Origin: Scatophagus argus
Lineage: Eukaryota; Chordata; Actinopteri; Scatophagidae
Direction of reading: 5' to 3'
Length of the DNA stretch: 64,000 bases
NCBI RefSeq assembly: GCF_020382885.2
Contig: NC_058506.1
Coordinates: 22,654,318-22,718,317, forward strand
The notes below the pieces were generated by a model, which was not told the origin of the DNA, ran no database searches, and saw nothing but the letters and a program-made list of their open reading frames with translations. The first letter of the stretch is position 1, and each line of letters opens with the position of its first letter. Of the stretch, positions 1 to 13,290 are shown in pieces. A program made the position numbers and the translations under genes.

Positions 1-1763
1 GAACAAGTCCATCTGGTTGCCGTTGTGAGTCCAGGAGCCGAAGGTCAGATGGCACTCCTGCTCATCAAAGGGGAAGAAGGCCACGTCCACGGAGCAGGAG
101 CTTTTGGTGATGGCTGGCTGGTCCCACATGACCTGACCGTCGTTACGAACAACCACGTTGGTCTCCATTGAGCTGGAGAACTCATCGTCTGCGCTGTGGG
201 GAAGGTGGAGGAAGTCGTGTGAAGGCAGGGAGAGGAAAGAGGAAGAGGAGGGAGATTTCCTGCCCAGCCTACCTGTTATACAGGACGATATCTGGTCTCC
301 ACACGTAGCTGCTCGGTATGCGGATGGTGTCGAGGCCATCATAGTCCTCCTTCTTCCAGGTGAGGTAGGCGTCCATCCACACCTGCCGGACCCACAGGTA
401 GGTGGTCAGGATCTGGTTGCGCTCATCCTGGTGAGAGGGCACAAACACATCAGCGCAGACATGAACACACACAGCATGAACATGAGGATGTGTTTATGGT
501 TACCATGTCGATGATCTGGGAGAGGGTGATCTGCAGTGTGACGTTGATGATGTGGTCAGTGTCCTCCACAGGTCGCAAAGCGTTGGTGTAGTTGGAGAAC
601 AAGTCATTCATCAGCTTCTGAGCATAGCGACCGTGAGCCGCCAAGTAAACTGAGGAGCAGAGAAACAGAGACAGGAAGTCTGCTTATTTAGCCCTGAGAG
701 ATCTCACAATTTTGTAGTGTGTCAAATTTATTTTTCTTAAATCTATAATTAATACTGTGTTTCTGTTATGCACATACTAAAACTTTAAAAGTTTAGAGTG
801 TGTGAGGGCTTTAAAATTATGATGGAAGAGTATGGTGGCCATTCACATGCTCAATTATGTCCCATGTTGCAGCAGTTTTGGGGTTGATTTGGTTCAAACG
901 CCATTTAAAAACAACACATTAAGGCACCAAGTCCTCAGGAAACACCGCAGAAAATCCATGCTGTGATTTGGTGTGATTTGGTGTTGGACATGTCAGTTTC
1001 CTGTTGGACGTCCTGATGTTCCTGCTCCTCAGAGGACTAACACGTCGGATTTGATGACCTTCTCGTCAGAACAGCCTTGACATCGTTAGCTCCACTACAG
1101 GTGAGACTCTTGCAATGGCCCTGTGTTTTAATCTTTCGTCTTTACCAAATCATTTTACTCGCTTTCTTAATAATACTTTAATTTCCTTTTATTCACTTAA
1201 GTCATCTTTAAACATCTTCCTCACAGATGACACGTTTGGCCCATTTTGACTTCCCAAACGTGAATGTTAGTCTGATATGTGAAGTGTGTATGCAGTCTTT
1301 AATCGTGAAATGTCTGCCAGCAGTCAGTCCATCTCATAGAAACACTCTGAACACACACACACACGCAAACACACACACACAAACCACATTTCCCAGCTCA
1401 ATTAACCTGGTGATCACGTCAGGTTTTAATCAGAGTCTGCAGAACTGCAGCAGATAAATCCTTCAAATCCTGTCACAGCTGATGGTGATGATGATGATGT
1501 GCCACTGCTGTATCTATGAAGGTATATTTAAATCTTTTCCTCTTTTATTTTCACATTTCTATGTCATTACCACTACGTGCATCATCAATAGTTTAATTCA
1601 GTTTTACTTTTAGTCTGTATTCAGGTCTGAACTTGATTTCAGTGTGACTTATATAAGTTTGTCTGAATCTGAACTGAAGTTTGGATGTTAAGTCGTGGAG
1701 GAAGAGCTTCATGCACCTACAAGATAAAAGAATTCAGTTCAGCTGTCACACTTCACAATCCCA

Positions 1764-1820
<57 letters not shown>

Positions 1821-2713
1821 CTCAGCTCGGAGGAACGCTGGAAACTGACCCACCAAAACCTCCTAACTAGATGAGATCTGCAGAGCAGGACCGTATGTTA
1901 TGCACTCCTGAGTCCATATCAGATAAACGAGCCGCAGCTCAGAGCAGATCAAACCACACGTTTAGTCCAACCATATAAGTAAAGAAAGAGCCGACGCTCG
2001 ACTCGTGTAAACGCTTTAGAACCCAGTTAGCAACAAAGACTCGACCGTCAGCTCAGTGGGCTTCAGCTGCCAGAGAAACGTCCAGGAAGGCCTGAAGCTG
2101 TCACCTCTGACCCTCCACCTGCTGCACGGGGATACAGGAGATAAGAGTTATAATAAAACCCTGATGATGAAACCAGAAGGTCTTGGTGAGGCCTTTTGCT
2201 GATCACCTGTTCAAAGTGTTTCACTTCTTTCCTGGAAATCACTGTTGAAAAGTGAACACAGTGTGACGCTCCAGGACGACACAACGAGTCGGCCTCAGGG
2301 TCCCCATCTCAAATCGTGTCTTAACTCGGTTTGTGATGACTTTAGAAAAACACGTTTAAAAGCTGCGTTTAGCAAAGAAAAGCAAAACAAAAAGGGACAG
2401 GAAGTTAGCCACGGCGGAGCTTTCCTGACTGGATTTTCTCAGCTCCGATGGCATCGATGTTGTCCTAAATGCAAATTAAGAGGCTGACACTGAAAATGAG
2501 TTTAGGAATCAACTGAACTGAATTCATTTGAGATTTGAAACACAAGTCAGGAAACGTTGGACACGTTTGTCTGACATTTTTGTGTTTTTATTTTCTTATT
2601 CTTCAAGTGATTGCATATTTTGAATAATGATTGATTCATCAGTGATCCCACCTGCAGCAACAGGAACAACAAGGACAGAGAAGACATTAAAGAGAGAAAG
2701 AAAACAGTCCTAA

Positions 2714-2758
<45 letters not shown>

Positions 2759-2875
2759 CAGAGAGGTTTAACAACATAACAAAATGCTTTGCACAAAAAA
2801 GGAAAAGCACGAGGTGGTCAGTTCAATGACCTTCAGATAACAGAAAAATAGCACATTAAACTCCAACATGACCGT

Positions 2876-2927
<52 letters not shown>

Positions 2928-4007
2928 CAGTGGAGGGTTTGAATGTTAACATTGTTTGTACAAAAATGGAAATGTGGAAGTGAAGCTCAAGTGTGTCAGA
3001 CAGACATAATAAACAGGATGTCTCATTATGAGACGCAGAGACGGTCCAGGAGTCCTGTCTGTCCTGTCCCCCTGTGGTGGACCTGACAACATGCAACATA
3101 CACACTGCACAGAATTCTGCCATTATTCTGCTTTTTAAAATGAACACCAACTACATCTTAGTGACTTCCTGTCTGCGGCTCTCAGCTCCGAGCTCATTGG
3201 CTCCTACAGGGGATGCAAACAAACAGGAGGAATTTGCTGTGGACTACTTTCAGTGGCGAATGAATCCACAGTTGGTGCTCTGGCTCGTATCAGTGGCAGC
3301 CGGATGGAGAGTGTGGGAGTCACAGAGGAAGAAGAAACGTCATTCTGTGACACACACACACATGCAGTACCTGTTGGGAGGTGTGTTCACTGCTGTTTGA
3401 GTCTGCTCAGTGGATCTGATGTGGTCCAGCTGCATCACGCTGAGTCTGACACTGTATACACGGACTGGTGACAGATGGAAGTCAAACCCAACACAAGACG
3501 CCTCAGTAAGGTGTTCTGTGCACCTTGTCACATGGGTGCACACCATGCTGTCAGATTTCCCTCATTAGGTGTCCAAATCCTCGGGGTCGAACCGCCACCC
3601 TGACTGTGAGCCAGCGTTAAACAACGACAGCTGATGTGATCTCGCAGGCTGACGTGGACAAAGAAAGGGTCAAACACTGATCCAGTTACATGGCTGGACT
3701 GTCCCATCCACTACAGCTGTGAGATCACACAGTGATCCACCTGCAGGTCCAGTGATGCACCTGCGGGTCTGCTGATCCACCTGCGGGTCTGCTGATCCAC
3801 CTGCAGGTCCAGTGATCCACCTGCAGGTCCAGTGATCAGTGGTCCAGTGTAGGCAGGCAGGAACACACACACACACACACACACACACTGCAACACATAT
3901 TCAACGCTCCTGTCTCCAAGTGGACCTTGCTGGGACACATGCTGGACTGGAGTGCTGCTCTGACCAACATGATGCTTTTTTCTTCTTGGCCAGGATGGGA
4001 AATCTGA

Positions 4008-4048
<41 letters not shown>

Positions 4049-5333
4049 ATTATCTCTGCTGTGTGACCTCTGGAGGTCACTCCTCCTCTTATCTGGACTG
4101 AGTGTGTGATTGGCAGCTTTAATCCGCGCTCTCCTCCACCCTCACAAACAAACTTCCTGGAGTCACGTGACCCACAGTCGCACTTTGGTTTGGTTCGGAT
4201 TGAAATAAGTCCGTCAGCATCTCGCAGCAGACATGAAGCCTGGTGTGCTGTTTGACCCGGCCGACCCCGTCACATGTCCACTCTGTGACGTTCGCGCCTG
4301 AATGACACCAGACGCTCCTGATGCGGATGTTCGACTGCGCGAGGAGCACGAAATGCGTCGTGTTAACACGCACAGCGACTTCAGGTGCTGGCGTGTTATT
4401 CCAACAGGCCATGAAGCACAGCAGTGAGGCCGGACTGGACTCTGGACCTGCACCGTCCTCCTGGTCGTCTGACCTGCAGGTCTGACGCCTGTGCTGGACG
4501 TTTGTGCTCATTTTCTCACTGAGTTTATTTCCGTGCAAAAGAGCCTCGAGTTTTCCCTCTTGGCGTCTGGACGTTTTATTTACGTTCACTCTGACATGAG
4601 ATTTTGTTGCTCTTGCAACAGTGAAATCCCTGGACGTTAACTTTACAGATGAGTCTGCTTCGGTTCAGGTCTGCTCCTCGTCCTGACCTCAGCTCAGGCT
4701 GTAAACTGTTGGCTGCCAGCCCCCCGTCCTTATCACAGAGACACACGAGTCCTGAACGCCCCCGTCCACCTCACTGCTCCTCAAACACAGCAGAGACCAG
4801 CACCTGGAGGTCACTGATAAAAGCTGCCAGCTCACATTTAGGAAGTTTGGATTCATCGATTTGTTGTCCCACAGAGCAACACAAACTACTGTGATGACTG
4901 ATGAAGTCGGTACCAAATGTTCTGTGGCTCCAGCGTCCAAACTCTTATTTTCTCTGATGGTTGCTGGTCAGACAAGACAAGAAGGCGTCCCGGACTGCAG
5001 GAGCCAAACGACCAAACAGGAAATGAATGAATAATAATCGACAGATGAATCAGTTTGAAAACAGCAGTCACGTGCAACCCCGATGAATATTACGGCTAAA
5101 AACGTCTGTTACCATGAAACACAAGAAGACAGCTTAGAATGAAAACAGGAAAATAAACGATGAAGATGCATGAGATGAAAAGTTCAAACTCTCTCTGGAG
5201 GCTGAGACGGCATCGCCACAAAGTGAGCCGGTTTGACTCAGCCGGGACCAGAAGCACATGTGAAAACGTGCTCACCTGGAAGGTAGAAGAGAAGCAGGAG
5301 GGTCGCGATCGACCCGCTGCACAGAAGCTTCAT
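1..5333 (-). CDS. chrna10: Nicotinic acetylcholine receptor alpha9/alpha10-type subunit, 5' part (partial at window start)
   Basis: Ligand-gated cation channel subunit of the Cys-loop family. Alpha9/alpha10 receptors serve hair-cell efferent synapses in vertebrates. Coding exons on the minus strand are 5276-5333 (start ATG at 5333, signal peptide beginning MKLLCSG with a Leu-rich core), 504-649, 273-427 and 1-193, about 184 residues in all. The extracellular domain shows [57 protein letters not shown], and the Cys-loop with two cysteines 13 residues apart around [26 protein letters not shown] and GSWTHNG lean towards alpha10, but teleosts have several alpha9/10 paralogues, so the exact symbol is uncertain. 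Introns 2 and 3 are only 76 and 79 bp, while intron 1 is 4.6 kb. The loop-C vicinal cysteines and membrane segments lie outside the window. Confidence 0.88.
650..5275. other. Large first intron of the chrna10-like gene
   Basis: A 4.6-kb intron between the signal-peptide exon and the second coding exon. I see no further exon in it. It holds five long CA/TG tracts (about 1766-1818, 2715-2756, 2879-2926, 3863-3888 and 4012-4047) and a 20-bp minisatellite near 3.8 kb. Open frames here are interrupted, carry dinucleotide-repeat translations such as VCVCVC, or match no family I know. The intron may hold regulatory DNA, but nothing in the sequence alone shows it. Confidence 0.7.
3731..3836. repeat. 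Minisatellite, 20-bp unit, about five copies
   Basis: Tandem units of the form gtgatccacctgcaggtcca, with copies alternating caggtcca/cgggtctg and gatcc/gatgc. Successive units are exactly 20 bp apart, so neighbouring copies can be read by eye. A CA tract follows at about 3863. It lies in intron 1 of the chrna10-like gene. Confidence 0.85.
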
Positions 5334-5520
5334 CCCGCTGCGATCTTATTGATCCGATAAATAACGATCGATAACAAGACGGCGGTGACAGCTGAGCAGC
5401 AACCGACCGCCGAGAGGAGCTAAAACACTCTGAGAGAGAGACAGGCGGACAGACAGGCGGACAGACAGGCTGCTGCTGCGGTGCGGTGGTCTCTCATGTA
5501 TGAGGGGTCATTAGTGCCAC

Positions 5521-5655
5521 ACGGGCTGAGGTACTCGGATCCTTTACTCGAGTACAAGTCCTACGCAGTGAAAACACTCCACGACAAGCAAGCCAGCCTG
5601 CATCCAGAGCCTTAAAGCATGTAACCATGACAGTAAAAGTACTCAGAGCTGCACT
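5521..5655. repeat. Dispersed repeat, AGTACTTTTACT family
   Basis: Contains ggtactcggatcctttact, cgagtacaagtcc and agtaaaagtactcag. These paired motifs of alternating polarity recur in at least seven other places in this window and are typical of a very common percomorph interspersed repeat. The boundaries are approximate. Confidence 0.6.
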
Positions 5656-8339
5656 CACGTGCCTGTCAGCATGTTGGAGCTCATCTGAGCTCCTTCCTGT
5701 CCTGCTGGCAGCTTTAAGCTCCAGCAGAGCATCAGATTCTATCAGATCCTCATGTGCCTGGAGCCCGGCTGTCCTGTGAGGACCTCGGATCTCCAAACAG
5801 GTTCCCGAGCTCGTCCCAGAGACTCCTGTGTTGGCTGTCAGTCTGACGGATGTTTGTATCCAACAGCAGAGCTTTTAAAAATACATCAGCGAGCTGCTTG
5901 TGTGAGTTAATAATTAAAGGGCAGGTACAACCACTTGTGTGACTCCTTTGTAACAGGAAACAAAAACTGCTTGTACCTCAGACACATCAGGTGTCAACTG
6001 ACACACACACGCTTCACCCCTCACCCTCACACACCACCTGCCGATGTGTTCAGGTTCAACCGTGTCCACAGAGTCAGACCTCGTCAGCCCACCACAGGGA
6101 CCAGGTGGGGAACGTTTCAGTCGTTCCCAGAAGACACCCAGTAGTTCAGACGAAAAGTGGAAAGACTGAATGAAAGAGCCGAGCAAGAGGTTTGAGCCCC
6201 GGTGTGCTCACCTGCGAGCAGCTGCAAACAGCTGCAGACAGCTGCAAACAGCTGACCAGGAACCAGGACCAGGATCTGGATCCCAGATTGTCTGTTTAGG
6301 GAAGTTACACAAACGAGTTTCTCAGAGCTGGTAACCCACTCACCTGAATAAATGTGGGCACCGTTGGAAGTCTGTGCATTTATCTTCAGGGATCAGTTTT
6401 CAGTTTGATGTTGTGACAACGCAGGGCCAAAGGTCTGGTTAGGTTTAGCTACTAAAACCTCTTGGTTCAGGTTGTTTTGTCATCACAAGCTCCCGACATG
6501 TTGGTCAAAATATCTGCTGTTGGCACCAGAAAGACGGCAACACGATGACGCAGAGGACACTGAAATGAGCCGGTCTGAGACTGCGGACTCTGGCTCGGCA
6601 GCTGTCACAGCTGTCACCCCCAGGTGTCACCTGGCTTCAGCAGGTACAAGCTCTGAATGCTCAGAGGGGGTCATTCACCTCCCCTGTGTGAGCCGCACTG
6701 AGCGTGAGCAGCTGCCTCTCGCGGTCGCATTAATAAATAATAAATGACAAAGTTTGAAGAGTGAAGTGAGAACATTAAGAGGAGATTAACGGATTAGCAG
6801 GAAATAAATTGGCTGACGGACACACGGCGGCGATGAAGCCAAAGAGTCAGAGCCGGGACTCGACCGTCTTGATTCTGCTTTTAATGGGATTTCATAACAA
6901 CTGAATGTTGTTTCTCCAGCCAAACAGACCTGATCCCAGACCAGCTGAGAGGTTGGATCAGAACACCATCTGGTGCTTCATAAACCAACTGCAGTATTTT
7001 AAACTCAGTCTCTGGTGAACAGGATGCAGGCTAAGAGGGATCAGCAAAGCTTCTTCAGACTCCCCAGCTGGTTTTTCTTTTCTTTGCTCTCTTTTCAAAC
7101 AGCTTTTGTTGAGTGAACTTGAAGGCGTGTGAAGGTTAATTGAGATGGGATGGGATGCTGCTGTCAGCCAGTTCTTTAGGTCCACCTGGAAATAAAAGTA
7201 AGAGCCTCTCAGACAGGCTGGGGGCCAAAGCTGGACTGAACCAGCCAACAGAAACCAGTTATGGAGCCAAACTTTAACAATACGAGCTGACACTGGGAGG
7301 AGCTCTCACACCTGACCTGTTGGTCTGATTCGGTTGGCTGGACTCTGATGTGGACTAAACGACCAGACCAGGACCAGGACCAGGACCACCTGAAGGTGTT
7401 TTCTCATGTTCAGTGCTGTAAAGACTCGCGATGTGTGTATGACCTGGATCTTATTTTCATATTTATGGAAGTCAGTGTGTTTTTATTGAGTCACTTCCAA
7501 AACAAAAGTCAAACTTATAAACTTGACATGAATGTGAAATCCAAACTCACACACTTTGAGCTGTCTAATTCAGATACTGCATCCCAGGTCTTCCTGTAGG
7601 AGGAGCTCGGACTAACAGATTGCTTTTGAATCTGGCTCACCTTGAAACAAACTTTAATGAATGCAGCCTGCAGGCCAAATGGATTCATTCACTGCAGCGA
7701 GCACAAAGCCAGTCAGGAGCTTGAACACAAAAAACGACTTCTGTTTGACTTTGAAACTGTGGAAAAATCTGAATGGTGTGTAAACCTGAGCCTCGGTTGT
7801 CCAGGAACCGTGTATATCTGTCTGGAACCAAAGTAGTAGTACAGTAGTTTCAGGCAGCATCGTAGAGTCTGATTTGTCCAAATAATCACACACAAAACGT
7901 ATTTGTTCTGAAAAAGACTTTATGTAAAGCAGAAGTCCAGAGAAACTGAATCTTTTCATTAAAGCCCAGAGGAGAAATCCAGGTGATGATAATAATGATG
8001 TCGTATGATATTGTTTACAGTATGCTTTTTTTAAATAATTGTAGAAGTTGAACCTTTGGTTTAATGAAGTCTGTTTTTATGTGTTATTATAATCCATCAT
8101 AAATCTTACTCACATGGAACTTTTCTTATTTCTCAAACAGTCCTGATGACTCTGATGTCACACTGATGACCGCTCATCAGCTGCTCTGCTCGTCAGGTGA
8201 GTCACCACTGAGGGGCGCCAGAGACACACTACGTGATTCCACTACACAGACTGTGATGCCAGAAATGCATGTTGCATTATTATGTTGTGTGATTATAATT
8301 CATGTGATCAGCTTGTCGTAATTATGAATCTACTAGTTA

Positions 8340-8475
8340 CGCTTTCAAAAAAAACTGTAAAAAGTACAATATGTCACTCTGAAATGTAGTGAAGTACAGG
8401 TATAACTACTTCACAGTGGTACTTTCCACTACTGGAAAGCAGTAGTAGTAATAGTAGCAGTACTGGTAATAGTAT
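8340..8475. repeat. Dispersed repeat, AGTACTTTTACT family
   Basis: Carries aaaaagtacaatatgtcac, ctctgaaatgtagtgaagta and tactttccactact. This is the inner part of the same percomorph-type repeat seen at 5.5, 34.3, 43.3, 53.5, 58.4, 60.5 and 63.3 kb. It ends in a short run of agtagtagtaatagtag. Boundaries are approximate. Confidence 0.6.
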
Positions 8476-8589
8476 ACTTCAGGTTAGTATTTAAGACTTT
8501 TGCTCTTTAAATGCGCAAATGAAATCCCATTTATTTGTCTTTTTTAACACCTTTACTTTTCTGCCAAACATTACATAATGATACGACTC

Positions 8590-8700
8590 CGCTTTCTGAT
8601 TGGCTGAGCGCCCTGTCAATCTATGACGCAGCGTCCAATGACAGCACGCGGCAGGCGATACAAACTGGCAGCGGCCATGTTGTGTCTCCGGGGGCCTGGA
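8590..8700 (+). promoter_or_regulatory. Likely siah2 core promoter with CCAAT boxes and a YY1-type site
   Basis: An inverted CCAAT (attgg) lies at 8599-8603 and a direct CCAAT at 8635-8639. A YY1-like site, cggccatgttg, is at 8672-8682. They sit about 95-180 bp upstream of the siah2 start codon at the edge of a GC-rich, CpG-rich block that continues through exon 1. No TATA box is evident. This is the usual make-up of a housekeeping CpG-island promoter. The function is inferred from motif content only. Confidence 0.55.
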
Positions 8701-8778
8701 GCGACGTCCGGTAGTAAACACTAGGTGACGTTACCAGCCGCTCGGCAGTTCGCAGGAAACTGACCGCAGCTGGAAGCC

Positions 8779-9790
8779 ATGAGCCGTCCGTCCTCAGCCG
8801 GAGCCGGAGGTGGAGGACTCGGGGCTGGGAAAGCAGGCGGAGGAAAGCACGGGGGAGCGGGAAGCGCCGCTGCCTCCGCCGCAGCAGCAGCCGCCGCGGC
8901 CGCAGCGGCCGCCGGCGTGGGCTCTGTGGCCGGGTCGGTCTCTGCCACCCCTTCCTCCGCTGTGTCCCTGACCTCAGCCGGTTTGCCCGGGCAGTCCCCG
9001 GAGCTCACGGCACTGTTCGAGTGCCCGGTATGCTTCGACTACGTCCTGCCGCCCATCCTGCAGTGTCAGGCGGGTCACCTGGTCTGCAACCCGTGCCGAC
9101 AGAAGCTAAGCTGCTGCCCGACCTGCAGAGGCCCGCTCACCCCGAGCATCCGGAACCTGGCCATGGAGAAGGTGGCCTCCACACTGCCGTTCCCCTGCAA
9201 GGTAAAGCGCGCGCAGACACTCCCGATCACCTGCTAACACACGGCCGACTCGAACACAAGCTAACTGCTCACTTCTGTCCACTTTTCACACAACTTCCTC
9301 ATTCCGCAGCGCGCTAACTGCTGCTGACAGGTGTGTGCGTGTGCGCGTGTCCAGTGACGTCACAGGGGCGCCACGAGCACCAAAACAAATCGGCTCCGTG
9401 ACTGCGTAAAGGGACACTCCGCCGATTTTTCTTCCTGTCTTCCTGTCCTGTCCTGTTCCGTTTCAGATGACGACTTTCTGTGCTGCGACGGAAAACTTTT
9501 GTTAGAGGTGGCTTCCGGTTTCTCACGTGCTGACCAGGACCGGCTGTTGTTGACATGTGGGAAGTGTGTGTGTCGGCTGTTCTGTGAGCTCAGGCACTTC
9601 CTGGTGTTTTGTCAGTTCGTGATTGACTGATTCAGTAATGAATCCCAGCGTGTTAAAGGCGTGACAGAGGGTGACACGGAGCAGATGTGGACAGCACGTT
9701 GATGAAGATGAGCTGCTCTTCTTCCTCATTTACGTGTCAAACCCCACAGCCTCATCTGCATTCACACTCACACCCACCGCCGACCTGCAG

Positions 9791-9826
<36 letters not shown>

Positions 9827-10563
9827 CTTTGTTCAGCGGTCTCTGACCCACACTGGAGTTTTGATGCTGACGTTTGTTTGTTGAATATTCAGTAACCTAA
9901 AAATCAAACACTGGGCTGTGCAGTCTGCCTTCTCTTAATGGAACGAGGTGGCTCTAAAAATACGTTTGATAAACTCATCAGCCTGTTACTCAAGATAATC
10001 CTCACACTTCACTGTGAGCAGCTTCTCTGTGGTCTTCACAGCTTTACATTATGACAACTTGTTCCTCGTGACCGAGGGAGACGGTCACGTGACCGAGGGA
10101 GACGGTCACGGTCAGGGGAGGCGCTCACTTTTGGACACACACACACACACACAGATGGTGGAGCAGAAGCCCTGAGTTAACAGCAGGCTGACCCACCGTC
10201 GTGATGCTGACTGGAGGCTCAGGTTTAATCGAGCCAGCTCACAGAGGAAGCCTGGATATGTTGAGCTGACCCACAGCAATTAGAAAAGAGGAAAACAAAA
10301 GCAGCTTCCCTCAGCAGCTGTCCACACACACACACACACACACACACATTTGCATACAAGTACAACATGTGATGTAAGCAAACTGCAGAAATGAAAGGAA
10401 TGAGGAGAGAGAGGGAGGGGGGCATGAAAGCAAAGCCGTGTGTGTGTGTGTGTGTTTGGAGGTGTCGACAGATGCGAGGAGGAGGAGGCTCACACTCGGC
10501 TGAACGATACTCTCCTTTCATTCTCTCTCTCTCTCCCTCAGCTTTCTTTCTCCCCGCCCCCAC

Positions 10564-10595
<32 letters not shown>

Positions 10596-13253
10596 CTGCA
10601 GCGTCTCGGTGACCGAGCTGTGTGGTTGGTTGGAGGGTGAATGTTTTTGTGGCGCTCAGAGAGGAAGAGAGACATTTATTGGAAACAGAGTGTGTGTGTG
10701 TGTGTGTGTTGTTGTATTTGTCGGACAGGACGGACAAACGGCACACACCTGACAGTGTGTGTGTTTTGGCTCTGTGTGTGTGTGTCAGCAGCTTCGTGTT
10801 TTTTCCACCACAGAAGAAGAAAACAGGTTGTTTTTTTTCTTCTTCTGCTGCAGCGGGAGAGAGAGAGAGCGGGCGAGCGAGGCTCAGCTGCTGTGTGTGT
10901 TTCACCGACAGAGGCTGGTACGTCTGTGTGTGTGTGTGTGTGCTGATTGATTATCTATTGGCTGTGGTTCAGGTGTCGTTGGAATCTCGACTGCTGGTGG
11001 GTTTGGTTGAGTTTTGGTGGTTGTGATGATTAATATCTCGATCAATCTGGATCGCGTTGCTCTGATTGCAGCTGATGTTTGTTTTTATGGGTGATTGATC
11101 GTATCGAATCGATTCGTCACATCGTCTGTAAAATGTCAGGAAATGTTAACCAGAGTGTTTGACTTTGCTGTGATGGAAGACAGAGGAGGAAGCAGAGATG
11201 AGGACTGAGCCAATCGGATCAGCTGAGCGTCAGGTAACCATTCAGTCGCTCGTTCCATTCGTCCGTCGCGCTGCAGGCGCTGGAGCAGAAGTTTTCATGT
11301 TGCTGCTGTCAGGTGAACCTCGGTGTGATGCAGCTCATCCTTTCATACTGCAGAGTCGAGTGTCTGAGTTATTTTAACCTGCAGACGAACGCTTCAGGTG
11401 TGGTTTGGCGTCTGTTTCCGGAGGAGTTTTCTCAGAGGCCGGACGGGCAGCCGGACGGTTTAATCTCTCTGTTATTTGATCTCCACGTGGCTCAGCTGTC
11501 TGTCTGAACAGCTGCTGTCTGTCTGTCTGTCTGGTTATGGAGGGCAGAAAGGGACTCCAGACTGAATGATTTAGTGGATTAAGGTAACACATGTGAAGCT
11601 CTTCTGACTTCGTGGAATGTGGAGTCTTTTTGGAAACCAATGGATCAATCAGAGTTTGTTCGTAAAGCACCTTTAGCACAGGTTACAGCAGGAAGCCGCT
11701 TGTGTTGAGTTTATTCACTTCTTTCACTGTTCTGCCTTTGAGTGTTAATCAGTAACAGAAACGAGACAAATGGACTAACTGAGAGTCACGTTGACATGGA
11801 AGTTCCATCTCGGCATCCGTAAATAATAACAGTCACAACAATGTTGGGGTCTGGTTATAATGAATCGTTCCTGCCCTCAGACAGACGCGAGATGTGTTAT
11901 TTATGATAATCCAGCTCAGTGTGAGGGCGGTCATGGTGCTGCGTCCTCTGTGGGTGGGGTTTAGGGTCTGTTGGGTCATAAACAAGATAAATTCCAAACA
12001 TTTCCATCTTTAGATGAATTCAGTAACCATCCAGGACTGCAGACTGAGCAGATGGATGTTGGTCTTGTTGGCGACCTCTAAGCTGACACCAGGCAGGTGT
12101 AAATTAACATGATTTATTTAACTGTGTGAAATAAAAAACGCTTGTAGCTTGCTCAGCAGATGTCCAACTGTCCACAGGTTTCACCGTCTCAGACGTGGAG
12201 ACAAAACTCTGAAGTGTGAATTTACTGTGGTGTGAAAATCCCTTTTAAAGCTGTGGTGCTGATTCTCTGTGGGAGTGTTTTTTATCTGCTGGGTTTCTGG
12301 ATTAAAACTTTGTGTGTGTGTGTGTGTGTGTGTGTGTCAGGTGTGTGTGTTCGATGCTGTGTCCGGCCTCCTGCCTGCCTCTCCTCAGGGAGCTGGCTCA
12401 GTGGCGCTGCCTGCTGGGCTGGCATCGCCACCATGGAGTCACTTCAGCTAGCGCCACAGGGCTAACTGCTACCACTGGACAGCAGCAGGGGTCAGAGGTC
12501 AAGGCCAAAGCCAGTCGACCCGTCGGCTGCACCAAACCGCAGCCAAGCAGCCAGGTGAGTCGTGGACCAAACAGAGATGAGGGCATGAAGGTGTCCTGTA
12601 GCTGCTGTCTGACGGACCTGATGATTACTGCTGAAACCACAGGAGAACTCAGGCTCCAGCAGGGGGCAGACCTGAGGCAGAGCTGTGCAGGGTGTGGACA
12701 CACACTCTTATTCCTTTCAGTTGCTGTTGTACTCATCACCAACGCAAAAAATGTTTTCATTTTTATGAGCTGAGATGTTTTTGTTTTTTTGAGATGTTTG
12801 CTTTGTTCAGTGTGAACCTGACAGCGAATCAAAACGTGTGAGGCTGTTGCTGATGCGTTTCTTATGTCTCATTTCTCGTGTCTCATGTCTCATGTCTCAT
12901 TTCTCATGTCTCGTGTTCATCCTGTTGCTCTGTGCTTCTGTCTGCGTCCTCTTGAAAGCCTCGGCTGCTGATGTTAGCCTGCTAACTTGGTGAACCAGCA
13001 GGGATTTTACTGGAAGGTGGAGGAGGCTGGAGGACGCAGTGTGTGGTGTGCACACTTTAGGTCTTATACCAGACTGGAAGAAAAACATGAAGCACTTTTC
13101 ACCCTCCTGCCTCTGTGTCATTTTAATAAAACACAAGAACCTGATGGGAAACGAGTCAAAAACGTCTGAAACAAACCGAACCAAAATGGCTCTGAACTGA
13201 AGTGTGATGGAGGGAGTCTCTTTACCTCTAACCCCTTTTAGCAACCTGCCTCA

Positions 13254-13290
<37 letters not shown>

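Larger units (their letters stand above)
5334..8778. other. Intergenic region between chrna10-like and siah2 start codons (divergent)
   Basis: The two genes diverge from here, so both promoters should lie inside. Near the left end is purine-rich sequence with agacaggcgg repeats (about 5440-5470). A dispersed repeat of the AGTACTTTTACT type lies at about 5521-5655 and another at about 8340-8475. The CCAAT/YY1-type siah2 promoter elements lie at 8590-8700. I see no convincing coding exon; the short open frames match no family I know. Confidence 0.6.

Noticed and set aside
4119-4589. 156-codon minus-strand open frame in chrna10 intron 1
   Set aside because: No family match, no domain, and inside an intron of a same-strand gene. 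Most likely chance.
8721-9008. 95-codon minus-strand Pro/Ala-rich frame over siah2 exon 1
   Set aside because: Antisense of the GC-rich N-terminal siah2 exon, with no independent support.
10225-10905. 226-codon open frame on the minus strand in siah2 intron 1
   Set aside because: It is made of translated CA/TG repeats (HTHTHT, VCVCVC) and low-complexity sequence. It has no domain and lies in an intron.
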